A DNA stretch of 64,000 bases, from positions 62,001 through 126,000 of the forward strand of contig CANQRB010000005.1 in the NCBI GenBank assembly GCA_947626145.1, written 5' to 3'. The position numbers and the translations under genes were made by a program. Of this stretch, positions 48,400-59,568 are shown in pieces. Position 1 is the stretch's first letter. Every line of letters begins with the position of its first letter. The DNA is from an uncultured Clostridia bacterium. Lineage in GTDB: Bacteria; Bacillota; Clostridia; UMGS1883. The notes beneath the pieces are model-generated. The model made no database searches. It worked only from the letters and a program-made list of their open reading frames with translations, and was not told the DNA's origin.

Positions 48400-50955
48400 T
48401 TATTTCTTTTTATTTATTTGCTTCAGAATGAGCTGGGATACCTCATCCACATCTATCGGTTTGGCCACGTGGGCGTTCATGCCGCTGTCCAGACAGCGCT
48501 TGACGTCGTCGGAGAAGGCGTCGGCGCTCATGGCGATTATGGGTATATTTTTGGCGTCCTCACGGTCAAGGGCGCGTATGGCCCTCGTAGCCTCGTATCC
48601 GTCCATTACCGGCATCCTTATATCCATGAGTATGGCGTCATACTCGCCCGGCTGCGAGGCGGCAAAGATATCCACGCACAGCTTTCCGTTTTCCGCACGG
48701 TCAAGGGCGAGGCCCTGCTCCGAAAGCAGCTCGTCGGCTATCTCCCAGTTGAGGTCGTTATCCTCGGCCAAAATCACCCTCAGGCCGCTGAGGTCAGTAT
48801 TGATTGGCTCGGGGAGCTCGTCGTCCCGGGATTCCCACTGACAGAAGGTCTTAAGTCCGTAGAACAGGCTGGAACGGAAGAGGGGCTTGGAAATAGAGCC
48901 CACTATACCGGCGGCCAGCGCCCTTTCCTCCAGATCCGACCAGTCGGACGCGGTAATCAAAATGAGTATGCTGGCGTCGCCGCACCTTTCCCTGATGGCG
49001 CGGGCCGTACTGATGCCGTCCATACCGGCAAGCTTCCAGTCAAGAAGTATGACCTTATAGTCTTTACCGGCGAGGTGCCGCTCCTCGGCCCTTGCGACCG
49101 CCGCTTCGCCGTCAAATACCCACTCGGCGCTGCATCCTATGGACTTGAGCGTGGACACGGCGCTCTCACACAGCAGCTCGTCATCGTCGACAACAAGTAT
49201 ATCCCACGGCGGGAGCTTCATTTCCGACTCGTTCTCCTCAGCTTTTTCCATATCAAGGATCACATGGAACTCGGTGCCGACGCCCGGCTGGCTCTCCACC
49301 TCAATGGTGCCGTGCATGGCGTCAACGATATACTTGGTGATTGCCATACCCAGACCCGAGCCCTCGGTTTTCTGCACGCGCCTGTCGTCCTCACGGGAGA
49401 AGGAATCAAATATATGTTCCTTAAATTCCGGCGTCATTCCGATGCCGTCGTCCTTTATGCGCAGGTGTACCCGCACCCACGAGCCGCCTTTCGGCGAATC
49501 CTCCTCATAGCAGGCAATACTGATATTTCCGCCGTCGGGGGTGAACTTAATGGCGTTGCCGAGGATGTTGAGAAGAATCTGATTGAGCCTGATGCTGTCG
49601 CTGTAAACGTGCTCGTTGCGTATGTTATAGATGTAGACGTCAAAACGGTGCCTCTTTTCGCTTACCTGGGGCTGCACTATATTGACTATGTTCTGTATTA
49701 TCTCCTGAAGCGACACCTGCTCCATGTGGAGGGTGAGCTTTCCGCTCTCGATTTTGGACATATCGAGTATGTCGTTTATGAGGCCGAGAAGATGGCGGCT
49801 GGAAAGGTCAATCTTCTTGAGACAGGTCTTAACCTGTTGAATATTGCTGATATTTGCGTTTGCGATGGCCGTCATTCCCACTATGCCGTTCATGGGCGTG
49901 CGGATGTCGTGGCTCATATTAGACAGGAATTCACTCTTCGCACGGTTGGCGTGCTCGGCGTTCCTCCTCGCCTCCTCAAGCTCCCGCACGTGGCGGCTGT
50001 TGAGGTGCAGATACCACAGGAATACTGCCAGAAGCGCCGCCAAAATCAGGGCGCAGCTCAGCATCGAAGCCAGGGCCCAAGTGCTGCCGAGGGCGTTAAC
50101 CGTCTTGTCCAGCCGGCCGTAGGGCATGAAAAGCAGCAGATACCAGTCGGAATACGGCAGACTGGCCCCGTAAAGATACCGCCGTTCGCCCTCGATGGTG
50201 AACTGACCGGTGCAGCTCCTGCCTGCCGCCATGGCGTTTTTGAGCTCAATTATATACTCCTCGCCGGACATTCCCTCGAAGCTCTCATATCTGTCCCTCA
50301 CACGCTGGAAATAACTTTCGTCCGAAACGTCGCTGTCACGTATGATGAACTCGCCGTTGCTGTCAATGATGAAATAGTACAGCATATCGTTGTCGGCGTC
50401 CAGAGAGAGTGTGTCGCTTATATAGGACACCGGCAGGGTCGCCACAAGGGCTATGCTCTCGCCGCCGCCCTCCATGGGATAGGCTGCGGGAATACCCATC
50501 AGCACAAGGTCGCCGCCCTGAGCGTCACGGCCGGTGGTCATCTTTTCCTCCCCCCTGCGGAGGGATTCAAGGAAGGTTTCGGGGGTATGGGCCTCGATCT
50601 GACTGCCGTACAGCATCTCAAACCTGCCGTCAGAGGTGCAGAGCGCAAGATGATCAAAGCCGCGGGCGCGGGAATTATAGCTCAGCGCAACCTGAGTGGC
50701 CGCCATGTCCCTGCCGCTGTCCGGAGGAACGGAGTCCACCAGTCCGCTGACCTGGGAGAGCCGCAGCTCTATTGTCGTGCCGAAATGCGTGGCCGCCTGT
50801 TCGCTCATGCCGGACATATATATGGCGCCCAGTTCACCGATGGCTTTGGCGCCTCTTCTGTTCATTTCAAAGGTGAGGCCCGAAAACACGACCACACACA
50901 GTATGGACACACAGACAAGGCTTATGACCAGAAAACGGGCGGTTTTATTTTTCAT
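48400..50955 (-). CDS. hybrid sensor histidine kinase with two receiver domains
   Basis: An 851-residue membrane kinase. A TM (about 8-30), an extracytoplasmic Cache-like sensor (about 35-285), a second TM (about 295-318), HisKA with His in [17 protein letters not shown] (about 350), HATPase ([31 protein letters not shown]), then two receiver domains (Asp in [13 protein letters not shown] near 638 and [15 protein letters not shown] near 775). There is no DNA-binding output, so phosphate presumably passes to another protein. ATG 50955 is used because AGGGGG lies 8 bases upstream. The downstream solute-binding lipoprotein may be its ligand-presenting partner. Confidence 0.9.
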   Translation of the reverse strand: MKNKTARFLVISLVCVSILCVVVFSGLTFEMNRRGAKAIGELGAIYMSGMSEQAATHFGTTIELRLSQVSGLVDSVPPDSGRDMAATQVALSYNSRARGFDHLALCTSDGRFEMLYGSQIEAHTPETFLESLRRGEEKMTTGRDAQGGDLVLMGIPAAYPMEGGGESIALVATLPVSYISDTLSLDADNDMLYYFIIDSNGEFIIRDSDVSDESYFQRVRDRYESFEGMSGEEYIIELKNAMAAGRSCTGQFTIEGERRYLYGASLPYSDWYLLLFMPYGRLDKTVNALGSTWALASMLSCALILAALLAVFLWYLHLNSRHVRELEEARRNAEHANRAKSEFLSNMSHDIRTPMNGIVGMTAIANANISNIQQVKTCLKKIDLSSRHLLGLINDILDMSKIESGKLTLHMEQVSLQEIIQNIVNIVQPQVSEKRHRFDVYIYNIRNEHVYSDSIRLNQILLNILGNAIKFTPDGGNISIACYEEDSPKGGSWVRVHLRIKDDGIGMTPEFKEHIFDSFSREDDRRVQKTEGSGLGMAITKYIVDAMHGTIEVESQPGVGTEFHVILDMEKAEENESEMKLPPWDILVVDDDELLCESAVSTLKSIGCSAEWVFDGEAAVARAEERHLAGKDYKVILLDWKLAGMDGISTARAIRERCGDASILILITASDWSDLEERALAAGIVGSISKPLFRSSLFYGLKTFCQWESRDDELPEPINTDLSGLRVILAEDNDLNWEIADELLSEQGLALDRAENGKLCVDIFAASQPGEYDAILMDIRMPVMDGYEATRAIRALDREDAKNIPIIAMSADAFSDDVKRCLDSGMNAHVAKPIDVDEVSQLILKQINKKK

Positions 50956-51075
50956 TTTAAACACCCCCTGCTACGCTGCAAGTCGGTTGTACGCCGAGTA
51001 TTTAATACTTATGAACAGTATAACACATTTTGAAACAAAATGAAATACTTTTTTATCATTTTTTTGAAAAATTTT

Positions 51076-51639
51076 TCAAAGCAGGGCTTCAATTTTATCC
51101 GTTGCTTCGTCAAGTATGCCGTCCGCGTCGGCGCCCCATATGTCAAGCCCTTCGGCGGAAATAAAACGGGTCTCCCCTATTCCGTAAAACTCCCTCGCCA
51201 GGGCGTCCACATACTCAAAGCCAAAATTGTGGATTATAGGGCCGCCGGACGTCGTCACATAATAGAGCTTTTTCGCCCGGCAAAGGCCCTTGGGGATGCC
51301 CTCCTCGGTATAGTAAAAGGTTACGCCGCAGACCGTCACGTTCTCAAGATATATCTTCAGCAGCGCCGGAAACGTCAAGTCCCAGTACGGGGCGGCGATA
51401 ACGACGATATCCGCCCCGGCAAAGTCACGGGCCGCTTTGAGCTCCGGAGCCGAAATATCTCCGGCGGCGGTCAGTTCATCACGGCGCTTGAGGGAATTTT
51501 CGTCCAGCGGCCTTAACCCCTCCCTGTCCGGCCGAACCTCCGTAACCTCTCCGTCCAGTCTTTCAAGCAGGCGGCGGGCAAGGGCGTTTGTGCGCGACCC
51601 GCTCCGCACGCAGGCATTGACAAACAGTATTCTTTTCAT
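51076..51639 (-). CDS. NAD(P)H-dependent FMN oxidoreductase, flavodoxin fold
   Basis: A 187-residue flavodoxin-like protein (AzoR/NQO type): phosphate loop VNACVRSGSRTNALARRLLE, IVVIAAPYWDLTFPALLKIYLENV and KLYYVTTSGGPI around the FMN site. It probably reduces quinones, azo or nitro compounds. ATG 51639 has GAGGAGAGG upstream; the longer frame to 51828 extends into the promoter region of the divergent gene and is not credible. No operon partner. Confidence 0.87.
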   Translation of the reverse strand: MKRILFVNACVRSGSRTNALARRLLERLDGEVTEVRPDREGLRPLDENSLKRRDELTAAGDISAPELKAARDFAGADIVVIAAPYWDLTFPALLKIYLENVTVCGVTFYYTEEGIPKGLCRAKKLYYVTTSGGPIIHNFGFEYVDALAREFYGIGETRFISAEGLDIWGADADGILDEATDKIEALL

Positions 51640-51818
51640 GCTTTTTCCTCTCCTCAGTGCCATTATCAATATAAATATTATAGCACGGGCAGGGAAAATT
51701 GTCAATTTATGTTTGAAATTATGTTTGGAATTTATCCCTACGACACAGGCCGTAAAGCGGCGACGGGCATACGCGGCAAAAAATGCCGCAAAATAAGCGG
51801 CAAAACGGAAATCCTCAC

Positions 51819-51847
51819 TTGACATCACGGAGAATTAATGCTATACT
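51819..51847 (+). promoter_or_regulatory. promoter of the GH26-like gene
   Basis: TTGACA (51819-51824), 17 bases, TATACT (51842-51847). It shows that the in-frame ATG at 51838 lies in the -10 region and cannot be the start. Confidence 0.7.
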
Positions 51848-51882
51848 GTTCAGGCACAATGATTTTCAGGGGGCAAAGCATA

Positions 51883-53568
51883 ATGAAAAAGCACAAAGGT
51901 TCGGCCATGCTCATATTCATGGCCATGACAGCAATGTTAACACTGCTTCCCGCGACGTGCCTCGCCATGCATGATATGATTGCAATAAATTCATTTTACA
52001 GCGAGGACGCTCCGTCGCAAAATGACGAAACAGATACAAACGAAAAAAGCGCCGCCGGGGACGGATGTTATCTGACAAAGAACGCAAACGGAACCGTAAC
52101 GCTGACCAACCGCGTAGACGGATATTCCATAATCATACCCGGCAGCTCCGCGGTTGACACAAGCCTTTCCCCGATCCGCACGGCGGTAACCTTCGGAAAC
52201 GCGCGGCTTTATATCTACGCCGAGGATACCTCCGACACATCTCAGGACAACTACATATATTACTCCAACGAAAATATATCCGACGACAGGGACATAAAGG
52301 TCATTGAAAGCGGCGAGACGGTTATCCGCGGCCTTGACGCCGCGTACAAGCGCTGGGTGCGCCGTCCCCTTTCCCGGGTCAGGAACGACCTGAACAACTA
52401 CGCCTGCTTTGACATAAAATATGAGGACAGCATGGTCTACACGCTCATGTTCAAATACGGGAACGATGTGAGATTCGACAGGGATATTTTCCCCGTGGTC
52501 AACAGCTTTCGCCCCGTCATTCCCGACGCGGAGCCCGATGAGATAAGGGTCGGCTCAGGGCCCGGGCCGGAGCTTTCTCCCCAGGCAAAAGAGGCCTACG
52601 ACCGGCTTTTCTCCCCCGACGCCCCTTTGACCTGGGGGCTGTTCGTGAACTATCCCGACGATCCGGAACGGCTAAACGCCCTTGAGGAGCAGATAGGGCA
52701 CGAATTTGAAATATACCTGCACTACACGAGCTTTTTCCCCATGGAGGACGGCTGGCCGAGCCTGATGAATATCCGGCTTTTGGACGCACTTAACGTGACC
52801 TGTCCCCCGGGGAAGATACCCGAGCTCACCTTCCAGACACGCTATTACAACGACGACATCGACGGCCTGATGATATATGACGTGCTGGACGGGCAGTACG
52901 ACTACTTCATCCACAGCTACGCCTCGGATGTGGCGGCCTTCGGCAGGCCCGTGCTCATGCGCCTCGGCAACGAAATGAACGGCGACTGGTGCTCGTACAA
53001 CGCCTATGAGACCTGCCGCGATCCGGACATTTATGTGGAGTTTTACCGCTACGTATTTGACATATTCCGTCAGGAAGGGGCGGACAACGCCATTTGGGTG
53101 TTCAACCCCAACTGGATATCCTTTCCGGATTTCAAGTGGAACAACGAGCTTCTGTACTATCCCGGGGACGAATATGTCAACGTTGTGGGCATGACGGCCT
53201 ACAACACGGGCACCTACTATCCTGACGAATACTGGTACACCTTTGACGAGCTCTATCATGACCTGTACGGCGCTTATCTGGCACGATATGACAGACCGCT
53301 GATGATAACGGAGTTTTCGTGCAGCGGCATCGGCGGGAACAAGGCGGAATGGATCGAGGATATGTTCCGGCGCATACCAGACTACAACATGATAAAGGTC
53401 GCCGTATGGTGGAGCTGTTACGACCTTGACGAGACCGACCCCGACAACCCCGTCATTTCCCGCTCGTATATGATAGACGAGAACGAGGGCACTGTCGAGG
53501 CCTTCCGCAGGGGCATGGAGGCCTATAAAAACGAACCGCAGCAAAAATCATTAAGTAACACTGATTAA
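51883..53568 (+). CDS. exported GH26-like glycoside hydrolase
   Basis: A 561-residue secreted protein with a signal peptide (about 1-30). The N-terminal ~200 residues are of unknown type; residues about 235-550 are a TIM barrel of GH26 (mannanase-like) type. Key residues: Glu in RLGNEMNGDW (about 366, acid/base), WVFNPNWIS, and Glu in LMITEFSCSG (about 478, nucleophile). It probably hydrolyses beta-mannan or a related beta-glycan outside the cell; family and substrate are inferred from these motifs. ATG 51883 follows AGGGGG by 10 bases. Confidence 0.8.
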   Translation: MKKHKGSAMLIFMAMTAMLTLLPATCLAMHDMIAINSFYSEDAPSQNDETDTNEKSAAGDGCYLTKNANGTVTLTNRVDGYSIIIPGSSAVDTSLSPIRTAVTFGNARLYIYAEDTSDTSQDNYIYYSNENISDDRDIKVIESGETVIRGLDAAYKRWVRRPLSRVRNDLNNYACFDIKYEDSMVYTLMFKYGNDVRFDRDIFPVVNSFRPVIPDAEPDEIRVGSGPGPELSPQAKEAYDRLFSPDAPLTWGLFVNYPDDPERLNALEEQIGHEFEIYLHYTSFFPMEDGWPSLMNIRLLDALNVTCPPGKIPELTFQTRYYNDDIDGLMIYDVLDGQYDYFIHSYASDVAAFGRPVLMRLGNEMNGDWCSYNAYETCRDPDIYVEFYRYVFDIFRQEGADNAIWVFNPNWISFPDFKWNNELLYYPGDEYVNVVGMTAYNTGTYYPDEYWYTFDELYHDLYGAYLARYDRPLMITEFSCSGIGGNKAEWIEDMFRRIPDYNMIKVAVWWSCYDLDETDPDNPVISRSYMIDENEGTVEAFRRGMEAYKNEPQQKSLSNTD

Positions 53569-53696
53569 ATAAAGTGTTTACTCGAAACACAGCGCCTGCG
53601 TTTACACGGAACTTTAAAAGATTCCGGAATGAGATATTATTTATGTTTTATCGGGGAAAACAGCAGGCAATGCGCAAAAGAAATTTAAGCGAAAAA

Positions 53697-53729
53697 AACA
53701 GGTTTCGACTTAGATCGAAACCTGTTTCA
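53697..53729. terminator. bidirectional terminator
   Basis: AACAGGTTTCGA-loop-TCGAAACCTGTT, a 12-bp perfect stem. On the minus strand it ends in TTTTTTT, serving the small-protein gene; on the plus strand it serves the GH26-like gene. The rest of the 53569-53847 gap shows nothing recognisable. Confidence 0.8.
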
Positions 53730-53847
53730 TAAATTCGTTATCGGATTTTACACCAATATTCTTAACATAGAGCCCATATTAAGTTTACATAATAGCGGCT
53801 TTTTTATTTTAATAATGTCAAATTGATGTATGTTCCTATCGCAAAAT

Positions 53848-54015
53848 TTACTGTTGATTTTCCTTCCATGTATTATAACCTTCGGCCGTAACGTTATCAT
53901 CAATAAATATAATTGCCTTGCGTTCATCGGCGCTTATAGCAAGGGCGCCGCTCATAACGCCCTCGGCGGACATTTCGCGAATTTCAACATCGGGTATAAT
54001 GAATTCTTTTTTCAT
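53848..54015 (-). CDS. small protein paired with exported C-terminal domain (copy B)
   Basis: A 55-residue protein (starts MKKEFIIPDVEIREM, ends EGYNTWKENQQ). AAGGAGG lies 8 bases before the ATG, directly after the stop of the exported protein gene, with the same spacing as copy A at 14967-15137. Shared with copy A: MKK..I.P, V-M-S-G-A-L-A-I-S-A, F-I-D-D-x-V and Y-N-T-W-K-E. No signal or TM segment. Function unknown. Recurrence with the same C-terminal domain suggests a functional pairing. Confidence 0.7.
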   Translation of the reverse strand: MKKEFIIPDVEIREMSAEGVMSGALAISADERKAIIFIDDNVTAEGYNTWKENQQ

Positions 54016-54029
54016 TGTGGTATTCCTCC

Positions 54030-55460
54030 TTACAGCTCAGGTATGAAGTCAAGCGCGGTATCAGAACCGTTACCGGCAGCTTCTTCGATCATGGTTTCAA
54101 CAAACTCTATCTCCACAGAATCAAGGCTCAAAACCTCGACAGCTTGTGTTCCGGCCGCGCCGGAAAGCTCAACGCTACCATTGTCTTTAACGGCTATCTT
54201 TGTGTAAACTATGGAGCCTTCGCCCTTAGTGGAATCGCTGCCGACATAGAGCCCGCCGCCGCTTACCAAAAAGCCGATACCCAGATCGGAAAATTCCTTT
54301 TTGATCTGAACCGCATTTTCATTTTCCACCTTTTCCATAAGGCCGCTTCTTACATTGTCAAGCTCGCTTACGGAAATCAACCCGCCGTCGGCTATCACCT
54401 TGTTGGCGTTGGCGAGACGGGCCTCGTTAAGTCCGTCTGCGGAATACCCGCCGCCGGCAATATCCTCAATAACCACTTTGTAGAGGCTGGAGGTCACTTT
54501 TCCCACCTCATATTCACCGCCGTCAATAACAGCCTTAAGAACAGCAGTATAGTTCACGTTTGAGCCATAGCCGGTACTGCTCTTTGTCGGGATCAGTCCG
54601 ACGGCGTTCTTATCAGCGTTGATATTGGCATTGCCGACCTCTTCTCCGCTGTCATTACTTATGTAAGCCTTTAAAGTAAGATCGCCGGGAAGCTGGCTGA
54701 TCGCGTCGCCAAACATGAAATCCACAGTCAGCGTGTTGGCGTCAAGGCCCTCGGTTCCTTCCGGAACGAAGCCCAGCTCCGCGGCAGGCTTCACAACATC
54801 TACTGCCTCAATCTCAAAAAGCTCAACCTTGTCAAAGTACTGACCATCAAAATACCTGGTATTAATCGCGGCATATTTGGCGTTTTCTTCCGGTCTCGCC
54901 GTTAAAATATAAACAATTTGATGCCAACGGTCTTTAGGCAAGCCTTTCTGATTTGCGTCACTGTCACCATAGGACGTTCCGCCGGACCCCTTATAAAGAT
55001 TGCTCGCCGAATCTGTGGTAGACAACCCCATAGAGCACCATACGGACTCCGTATGGCTGTAACGCCAAAGACTGAGTACATACAGCTTTTCTTTGTCTAC
55101 CACATTACCGCCATTCAACGGAACGGCAAGCGAAAAATGACCGGAAGACGTTGCGCTGCCGTTTGTGGTGGTTGTCAAAGATTTTGACCCGTCGAAGAAC
55201 AAGTCCTCAGACGGTTTAACGTCGGCTCCCGAACCTTTCCACTGCCCGTTGGCAGTTTCAAAAGTTTCCTCAAAGCTGCCGTTTACAACCATATCCTCGC
55301 TTTTTTTGCCGTAAATTTTGAGCAGCTTTACGGTAGCGGTGTTATTTTCTTCCGACACAACACCGGGTTCTCCGGTGCTAACTACCTTGTACACGTTTCC
55401 GCCGAACTGCAGCCAATCGCCCACGTCTGCTAAAAATGTAAATGGTTCACCATCCACCAC
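54030..55460 (-). CDS. C-terminal part of an exported protein (frameshifted), with shared C-terminal domain
   Basis: The open frame gives 476 residues starting inside the gene. It holds a carbohydrate-binding-like beta-sandwich (MVVNGSFEETFETANGQWKGSG, then FSLAVPLNGGN and MGLSTTDSASNLYKG), an Ig-like region, and the C-terminal domain from LYKVVIEDIAGGGYS to DFIPEL. The Ig-like region and C-terminal domain align along about 240 residues with the end of the GH78 enzyme. It continues the frame of 55447-56136 if one A is removed from the nine-A run at 55462-55470, so the two pieces form one ~700-residue secreted protein. The enzyme activity, if any, is unknown. Confidence 0.75.
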   Translation of the reverse strand: MVDGEPFTFLADVGDWLQFGGNVYKVVSTGEPGVVSEENNTATVKLLKIYGKKSEDMVVNGSFEETFETANGQWKGSGADVKPSEDLFFDGSKSLTTTTNGSATSSGHFSLAVPLNGGNVVDKEKLYVLSLWRYSHTESVWCSMGLSTTDSASNLYKGSGGTSYGDSDANQKGLPKDRWHQIVYILTARPEENAKYAAINTRYFDGQYFDKVELFEIEAVDVVKPAAELGFVPEGTEGLDANTLTVDFMFGDAISQLPGDLTLKAYISNDSGEEVGNANINADKNAVGLIPTKSSTGYGSNVNYTAVLKAVIDGGEYEVGKVTSSLYKVVIEDIAGGGYSADGLNEARLANANKVIADGGLISVSELDNVRSGLMEKVENENAVQIKKEFSDLGIGFLVSGGGLYVGSDSTKGEGSIVYTKIAVKDNGSVELSGAAGTQAVEVLSLDSVEIEFVETMIEEAAGNGSDTALDFIPEL

Positions 55461-56136
55461 GTTTTTTTTTGTCAGTGTATGCGGTCACTCCCTCAGTATC
55501 CACATAATTTACCGCTGCATCAACCAAAGTGCTGAATCTAAGACTCGGAGCATTATTTTCGCTGTGATTATAAAAACTTGCTCCGGCATTACCGGTAGAA
55601 TTTTTATCATCACGCAGCGGCTTCGGAATGCAAATAATAATGGTTTTCGCGTTATTTGGAACTATTGATATTAAATCGGATTTAACCGAGACACCAATTT
55701 CTCCTGAGGTCGGGACTCTCATACTTCCGTCCTTAATATATGTCTTTGAAGTATTTCCATAGGCTATTGCGTTTTCCTTATTTATGGATGACGCTTCCTC
55801 ATCCTGAAGCAAAATGTACTGAAGGGATGAGTTGCCTATTTGTCCATTATTTGGATAGGCCTTTGTGGTAACGGAAAGTTGAACGTAAATATTATCCTCA
55901 CTTCTCAAAGCCTCGGGTATCTCGAATACGGCATAACCTGTTCGCGCGTTTATGCAGCTGAAATTGTGTTCCGCAGATTCGTCCAGCGCATTGTTATTGA
56001 TCGCAAACGTATACGACGCTTTGACATTTTCCTGCGCAGCCGATGCGCATACCGCCATTGCCATCACCAGTCCCAACGCAAGAACCAGCACCACGGCAAG
56101 CCGACTCAACCTGCCGTGCATTTTTTCTTTTTTCAT
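55447..56136 (-). CDS. N-terminal part of the frameshifted exported protein
   Basis: A 229-residue open frame: signal peptide (about 1-33; LAVVLVLALGLVMAMAVCASAA) then a beta-rich domain of CBM/DNRLRE type (YTFAINNNALDESAEHNFSCINARTGYAVFEIP, IYVQLSVTTKAY, SLRFSTLVDAAVNYV) that breaks into KKKRGGW and a stop at the nine-A run. With eight As the frame would read on into DGEPFTFLADVG of the downstream piece. GGAGG lies 9-10 bases before the ATG. It is interrupted by a real frameshift, a slippage site or a sequencing error. Confidence 0.75.
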   Translation of the reverse strand: MKKEKMHGRLSRLAVVLVLALGLVMAMAVCASAAQENVKASYTFAINNNALDESAEHNFSCINARTGYAVFEIPEALRSEDNIYVQLSVTTKAYPNNGQIGNSSLQYILLQDEEASSINKENAIAYGNTSKTYIKDGSMRVPTSGEIGVSVKSDLISIVPNNAKTIIICIPKPLRDDKNSTGNAGASFYNHSENNAPSLRFSTLVDAAVNYVDTEGVTAYTDKKKRGGW

Positions 56137-56309
56137 GATATAATTCCTCCTTATATAGATTTAATATAATTATAACATAACCTCGCCGCATTTGATTTAC
56201 TGTATTTTGCTCAATCGTTTTTTTTTTTTTGATTTTTCGCGTTTTTTGCTTTTTTTACATTCGCTTTAATTACAATACCCTTGTTATGAAGGGAATGAAA
56301 ATTCAGCAG

Positions 56310-56338
56310 TTGCAATTTATTCAACAATATGATATAAT
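56310..56338 (+). promoter_or_regulatory. promoter of the DUF6054 gene
   Basis: TTGCAA (56310-56315), 17 bases, TATAAT (56333-56338), 60 bases before the coding region. Confidence 0.65.
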
Positions 56339-56397
56339 AAATGAGGTCATTTTGCGTTCCTTATGCGATATGACTTTTCAAAGGAGGATAGATAACT

Positions 56398-56727
56398 ATA
56401 GCTAAACTTGAACGCACAGTAAACGGAGATTTTGACGAGATATTGAAAACCATAGAGGACGGCATCCAGTCCGGAAGCATTACCGCCTCGCTGGAGGGAT
56501 CCAGCGACTTCAACGCGGGGGACGCCCGCTGCAGCGTGCGGGTGTTTGAGCGTTACAGCTATGCCGGCGGCAACCGGGTGAGCCTGAACGTGACGCTGTT
56601 CCGGAGCGGGAACGGCCCAATATGCCTTTCGGCGATAACGTCCGGCGGCAGTCAGGCTTTGTTCTTCAAAATCAACACCTGGGGCGAGGAGGCCTTTTTG
56701 GACAAAATAAGAGAGCTGCTTGACTGA
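56398..56727 (+). CDS. DUF6054-family protein, apparent AUA start
   Basis: About 109 residues. The family begins MA-x-x-E-R-x-x-x-G-D-F, and that sequence (AKLERTVNGDFDEIL) is present here, but the codon before the Ala is ATA (56398). AAAGGAGG lies 10 bases upstream of the ATA, as for a normal start. The nearest ordinary start (TTG 56443) would cut 15 conserved residues. Conserved blocks follow: SSDFNAGDARCSVRVFERYSY, GGNRVSLNVTLF, LSAITSGGSQALFFKINTWGEEAFL. Function unknown; no signal or TM. A terminator follows. Confidence 0.75.
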   Translation: MAKLERTVNGDFDEILKTIEDGIQSGSITASLEGSSDFNAGDARCSVRVFERYSYAGGNRVSLNVTLFRSGNGPICLSAITSGGSQALFFKINTWGEEAFLDKIRELLD

Positions 56728-56765
56728 CACCGGTTTTCAATAGAAAACGGTTCCGCACACAACAA

Positions 56766-56790
56766 AAAGCCCGGCACGGAGCCGGGCTTT
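56766..56790. terminator. bidirectional terminator
   Basis: AAAGCCCGGC-acgga-GCCGGGCTTT, a perfect 10-bp stem between DUF6054 and the convergent ppdK. Confidence 0.85.
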
Positions 56791-56807
56791 CGTGTATCTG
56801 TTTTAGA

Positions 56808-59447
<2,640 letters not shown>

Positions 59448-59568
59448 TGGGGTTTTCCTCCTTATGTTATAATTCATTTTCTATTATATACTGTCCGTGA
59501 AAAAATTTCCAGTCTTTTTTGAAAATTTTTTCATATTTTTTAAAAAAATTTTCAACAAAAAAGCCTCG

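Noticed and set aside
48211-51033. 940-codon plus-strand open frame
   Set aside because: Exact antisense of the hybrid kinase gene. GC-rich codons leave the opposite strand open; low-complexity His/Gly/Val-rich translation with no domains or ribosome binding site.
51838-51882. Start of the GH26-like protein at ATG 51838
   Set aside because: That ATG lies in the -10 region of the promoter; the signal peptide and ribosome binding site support 51883.
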